DNA from: Bacillus badius NBRC 15713
Lineage (GTDB): Bacteria > Bacillota > Bacilli > Bacillales > Domibacillaceae
Assembly: GCF_001591605.1 (NCBI RefSeq)
Contig: NZ_BCVF01000009.1
Location: forward strand, 53,904-117,903
Direction of reading: 5' to 3'
DNA: 64,000 nucleotides
This document shows, piece after piece, positions 61,442 to 64,000 of the stretch. The notes beneath the pieces were generated by a model. That model was not told the DNA's origin. It was given only the letters and a program-made list of their open reading frames with translations, and did not search any database. A program made the translations under genes and the position numbers. Positions within the stretch are counted from its first letter, which is position 1. Each line of letters begins with the position of its first letter.

Positions 61442-62443
61442 TCAATTAGTTGTGGTGTTTTGTGATAGGTTTTGAACCCATTCTTCACTGTACACACTAT
61501 CCAAATAACGCTCTCCCCGGTCTGGCAAAATGGTGAGGATGCGTGATGAGGATTTTAGGTCAGGGATTATTTTTTTCAAGGCAGCGACAACCGAGCCCGA
61601 TGATCCGCCGGCGAAAATACCTTCTTTGCTAAGTAAATCCCGGCATCCTTGAGCAGACTCCATATCGTTTACATAGATAATTTCGTCAATTTCCTCCTCA
61701 TTTAATAATTCTGGGATCCGGCTGGAACCAATGCCGGGGAGCTCCCGTTTGGCTGCAGGCGCTCCAAAAATGACGGACCCTACAGCGTCTACTGCGATCA
61801 CTTTCACGTTCGGGTGATCTTGGCGAATCCGGCGGGCACAGCCTAGAATACTTCCTGTTGTGCTCACAGCAGCAATTAAATAGTCAATTGGCCCGTTTAT
61901 TTGCTTTACCATTTCATCTGCCGTGTCTTGATAATAAGCCTGCCAGTTCCATTCATTGGCATACTGGTTAATCCAGTAGGCTTTCGGATGGCTTCTTAAC
62001 AATTGCTGGACGCGTGCAATTCGTGTTTTTAGATATCCGCCTTGATCGTCTGGTTCATCCACCATCTCAATCCGGGCTCCCAGCAGCTTTAAAATAGTCA
62101 AATTAGCTTTAGTGATCTTTGGATCGACCACTGCTGTAAAAGTCAGGCCATAGCTTTTACAAACCATAGCCAAAGCAATTCCAAAGTTTCCGGAGGTGCT
62201 TTCAATAATGTGAGAGTTTCGCTGGATCAGCCCTTCACGCAATCCTTGCTCGATAATAAATCTAGCCGAACGATCCTTCATGCTTCCCCCTGGATTCATC
62301 AGCTCAAGCTTGGCTAAAACCTCGACATTGTTCTGGGAAAAAAGCCGACTCAGTTGAATTAAAGGAGTATTGCCTATACAAGACACAATAGAATCAGCTA
62401 CTCTTCCCTCTTTGCCAAAAGATTGATTCAACAGTTCAATCAT
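61442..62443 (-). CDS. sbnA: SbnA-like PLP-dependent synthase (diaminopropionate synthesis)
   Basis: 333 residues; ATG at 62443 after CAGGAGGG. Cysteine-synthase fold: IGNTPLIQL, PLP lysine in NPGGSMKDRSA, TSGNFGIALA and the GGSSGSV region. SbnA proteins join O-phospho-L-serine and glutamate. First gene of the long minus-strand siderophore operon, with Fur boxes directly upstream. Start 6-60 bases after the boxes makes iron repression likely. Confidence 0.88.
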   Translation of the reverse strand: MIELLNQSFGKEGRVADSIVSCIGNTPLIQLSRLFSQNNVEVLAKLELMNPGGSMKDRSARFIIEQGLREGLIQRNSHIIESTSGNFGIALAMVCKSYGLTFTAVVDPKITKANLTILKLLGARIEMVDEPDDQGGYLKTRIARVQQLLRSHPKAYWINQYANEWNWQAYYQDTADEMVKQINGPIDYLIAAVSTTGSILGCARRIRQDHPNVKVIAVDAVGSVIFGAPAAKRELPGIGSSRIPELLNEEEIDEIIYVNDMESAQGCRDLLSKEGIFAGGSSGSVVAALKKIIPDLKSSSRILTILPDRGERYLDSVYSEEWVQNLSQNTTTN

Positions 62444-62461
62444 AAAAACCCTCCTGTTTGA

Positions 62462-62517
62462 CGATAATGAAAATCACTTTCAATTAAGATGATAAGAGAG
62501 AATGATAATCATTGTCA
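62462..62517. promoter_or_regulatory. Fur boxes between sbnA and the exporter gene
   Basis: TGATAATCATTGTCA at 62503-62517 matches the Bacillus Fur palindrome at 14 of 15 positions; CGATAATGAAAATCA at 62462-62476 matches at 12. They lie in the 183-bp divergent promoter region and would repress both the biosynthesis operon and the exporter. Confidence 0.82.
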
Positions 62518-62626
62518 ATGAGACTTCTGGCTTATACAAAAATTTGAAGTGATGATTTATTATGGATTTTGAAATAATTGTTTCCAATCACCCGCTCTCT
62601 TTTATCAGCAGAAAGGAACCGATGGA

Positions 62627-63856
62627 ATGAAAGACAAAAACAAGGATACTAATATCACTATTTTATGGATGGGCCGTTTCCTGACTTCTGCTGGCCTCAC
62701 GGGCATTAGCCCTTTCCTGCCGCTTTACCTGGAGGGATTGGGTGTTCATGATACGAAAGCTCTCTTGCTTTGGAGCAGTCTGGCCGTTTCTGCCCCCGCT
62801 GTTTCTTACGCTATTTGTACGCCGTTTTGGGGAAAGCTTACTGACCGCTGGAGTAAAAAATGGATGGTTATCAGGGCTTTGTTTGGGCTTGGAATCAGCA
62901 TTTTTTTAATGGGGATCGCCCAAACTCCTTTTCAGCTTTTTCTATGCCGCCTGTGCCAAGGGGCTTTCGGGGGGATTTCAGATGCAAGTGCTGCTTTTGT
63001 AGCTTTAGAGGTGCCTAAAAATAAACAGGGGAAAATTCTCGGCCACTTACAGTCGGCCAGTTCCATAGGGCTGTTAGCGGGACCGTTAATGAGCGGTCTG
63101 CTCGCAGGAGTGTGGGGGTTTAGCTTCTTGCTGCTTTTCACCGGGTCTTTAATTATGATGTTTGCCTTTCTTTCCGTGTTCGTTTTAAAAGAAAGAGAAA
63201 GAAAAAAATTGAACCACCAAAATACACACCGTGTATCCGCGGCGTTCCATAGTTTATTTCGGGACCGCACAGTCAGGCTGTTTATCTTAGCGGGAATTTT
63301 AGCAAAAATCGGGGATTTCGGAATCTTTACGATCTTTTCTCCTTATATTAAATCCATTGTGCCGGAACAAGCGGCTATTTGGGTTGGGTTGCTAATAGCC
63401 GCTACATCGATGGGGGAAATTGTCGGTTCACCTTGGTGGGGGAAGAGAAATGATTCTTCCTCGGTGGAGAAGAATTTCTTTTTTGCAGCCAGTCTTTGTG
63501 GACTTTTTGTCTTATTGCAAGCCTTCACGCAAGATGTCCGCTGGCTTTTGTTTATCAGGTTCCTGCAAGGCTTTTTCTTTAGTGCGTTAATCCAAACCGT
63601 TCTCTTTTTCGTGATGCAAACCTCCAGGCAGAACAGTCAAGGTGTGCGCATCGGTGCCACAAATAGTGTGCTAGTCATTGGGCAAATTATAGGCTCCTTT
63701 CTGGGATCGCTGCTTGCCGGCTATTTGGACATGCCTGTCGTATTTGTTCTTATGGGATTTGTTTTCATCAGCAGCTCTATATTAGTTTGGTACAGCACGT
63801 TAGGATCGAAGCAAGCGCTTTTCTTGAATGTGAAGCCATATGAAAAGCATAAATAG
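62627..63856 (+). CDS. sbnD: MFS exporter, SbnD-like siderophore efflux
   Basis: 409 residues, 12 membrane segments; ATG at 62627 after AGAAAGGAACC. MFS signature GKLTDRWSKKW after segment 2, ALFGLGISIFLMGIAQTPFQ, and a basic central loop. Its divergent position at the head of a siderophore locus under shared Fur boxes fits export of the product, like SbnD. The protein sequence alone is a generic drug-type MFS transporter. Confidence 0.82.
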   Translation: MKDKNKDTNITILWMGRFLTSAGLTGISPFLPLYLEGLGVHDTKALLLWSSLAVSAPAVSYAICTPFWGKLTDRWSKKWMVIRALFGLGISIFLMGIAQTPFQLFLCRLCQGAFGGISDASAAFVALEVPKNKQGKILGHLQSASSIGLLAGPLMSGLLAGVWGFSFLLLFTGSLIMMFAFLSVFVLKERERKKLNHQNTHRVSAAFHSLFRDRTVRLFILAGILAKIGDFGIFTIFSPYIKSIVPEQAAIWVGLLIAATSMGEIVGSPWWGKRNDSSSVEKNFFFAASLCGLFVLLQAFTQDVRWLLFIRFLQGFFFSALIQTVLFFVMQTSRQNSQGVRIGATNSVLVIGQIIGSFLGSLLAGYLDMPVVFVLMGFVFISSSILVWYSTLGSKQALFLNVKPYEKHK

Positions 63857-63969
63857 TCCTATTATTTATTTAGTCAAAAGAAAAGCTGACAGGCGGTCTG
63901 TCAGTCGCCGCTTGTTGGCAAAAGGGAGGCAGAATGATCTTATTCCGAACCTTAAGTTCTTTGTCCAGC

Positions 63970-64000
63970 TGCCCTCTTTTTGTGCACTTGATTGGAATGG
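63970..64000 (-). repeat. Start of a third intergenic repeat copy (cut by window end)
   Basis: GCCCTCTTTTTGTGCACTTG followed by ATTGGAATGG is the reverse complement of the sequence at 8160-8195 (end of repeat copy 2). The copy is inverted relative to the first two and continues past the window. Region 63857-63969 contains a CTGACAG/CTGTCAG stem and a fragment resembling the TTCCGAACC terminator, no gene. Confidence 0.65.

Noticed and set aside
1..64000. CRISPR arrays, tRNA or rRNA genes, prophage genes
   Set aside because: No regularly spaced repeats, cloverleaf sequences, rRNA cores or phage structural genes were found; the only recombinase is XerS-like and has no phage neighbours.

Overview
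The window looks like chromosomal DNA of a spore-forming Bacillaceae bacterium. The reasons are strong AGGAGG-type ribosome sites, frequent TTG and GTG starts, a Spo0M-family gene, YfiY/YfiZ/YfhA-like siderophore uptake genes, Bacillus-type palindromic Fur boxes, and a long G+C-rich intergenic repeat of the kind scattered through Bacillus-related genomes. No rRNA, tRNA, CRISPR array or intact insertion sequence was seen. The species was not identified.

Region 1 (1-7.1 kb) is a methylated-amine module. On the minus strand lie a heme-dependent dimethylamine monooxygenase (reductase cut by the window edge, DmmA-like and DUF3445 subunits), a glutamyl-tRNA reductase (hemA), an NCS1-type permease and a 66-residue membrane protein. 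Near-perfect -24/-12 (sigma-54) promoters precede hemA and the 66-residue gene. A divergent sigma-54 activator with a sensor-like C-terminal extension sits next to them. The simplest reading is an amine-inducible regulon that raises heme synthesis together with a heme enzyme.

Region 2 (7.1-13.5 kb) is mixed: a small ABM-type monooxygenase, two copies of a ~150-bp repeat, a transposase remnant, a MerR/TipA-type regulator, a GyrI-like protein behind a LexA-like operator, an EamA exporter with a divergent LysR regulator, and an SLH-domain surface protein.

Region 3 (13.5-36.1 kb) is a hydroxyproline and proline-peptide catabolic island. It holds three proline-racemase-superfamily proteins (one lacking both catalytic cysteines), a pyrroline-2-carboxylate reductase-type enzyme, a three-part FAD/2Fe-2S dehydrogenase split over divergent transcripts, a NhaC-type antiporter, a DapA-family deaminase, a semialdehyde dehydrogenase, two Xaa-Pro peptidases and an Opp/Dpp peptide importer with fused ATPases. 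A sigma-54 activator sits inside it. Three -24/-12 promoters are present, and two of them share a 56-bp upstream element at exactly the same spacing. Together the genes would import collagen-like peptides, release Hyp/Pro and convert it to 2-oxoglutarate.

Region 4 (36.1-47.1 kb) contains a short Spo0M protein, a MntA-HepT toxin-antitoxin pair bracketed by two inverted dif-like sites beside a XerS-type recombinase, glycerol dehydrogenase, a secreted Lys/Glu/Ala-rich protein behind a candidate c-di-GMP riboswitch, an enolase-superfamily/M20/YfcC operon with a LysR gene, and a GNAT enzyme.

Region 5 (47.2-64 kb) is devoted to iron. Siderophore-binding protein and two permeases flank a perfect Fur box. 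After a PadR/DUF2812 pair comes a staphyloferrin-B-like biosynthesis locus (SbnA, B, C, two SbnE/F-type synthetases, SbnH and SbnI on the minus strand, with a divergent SbnD-like exporter) with Fur-like boxes between sbnA and the exporter. No SbnG citrate synthase is present in the window.
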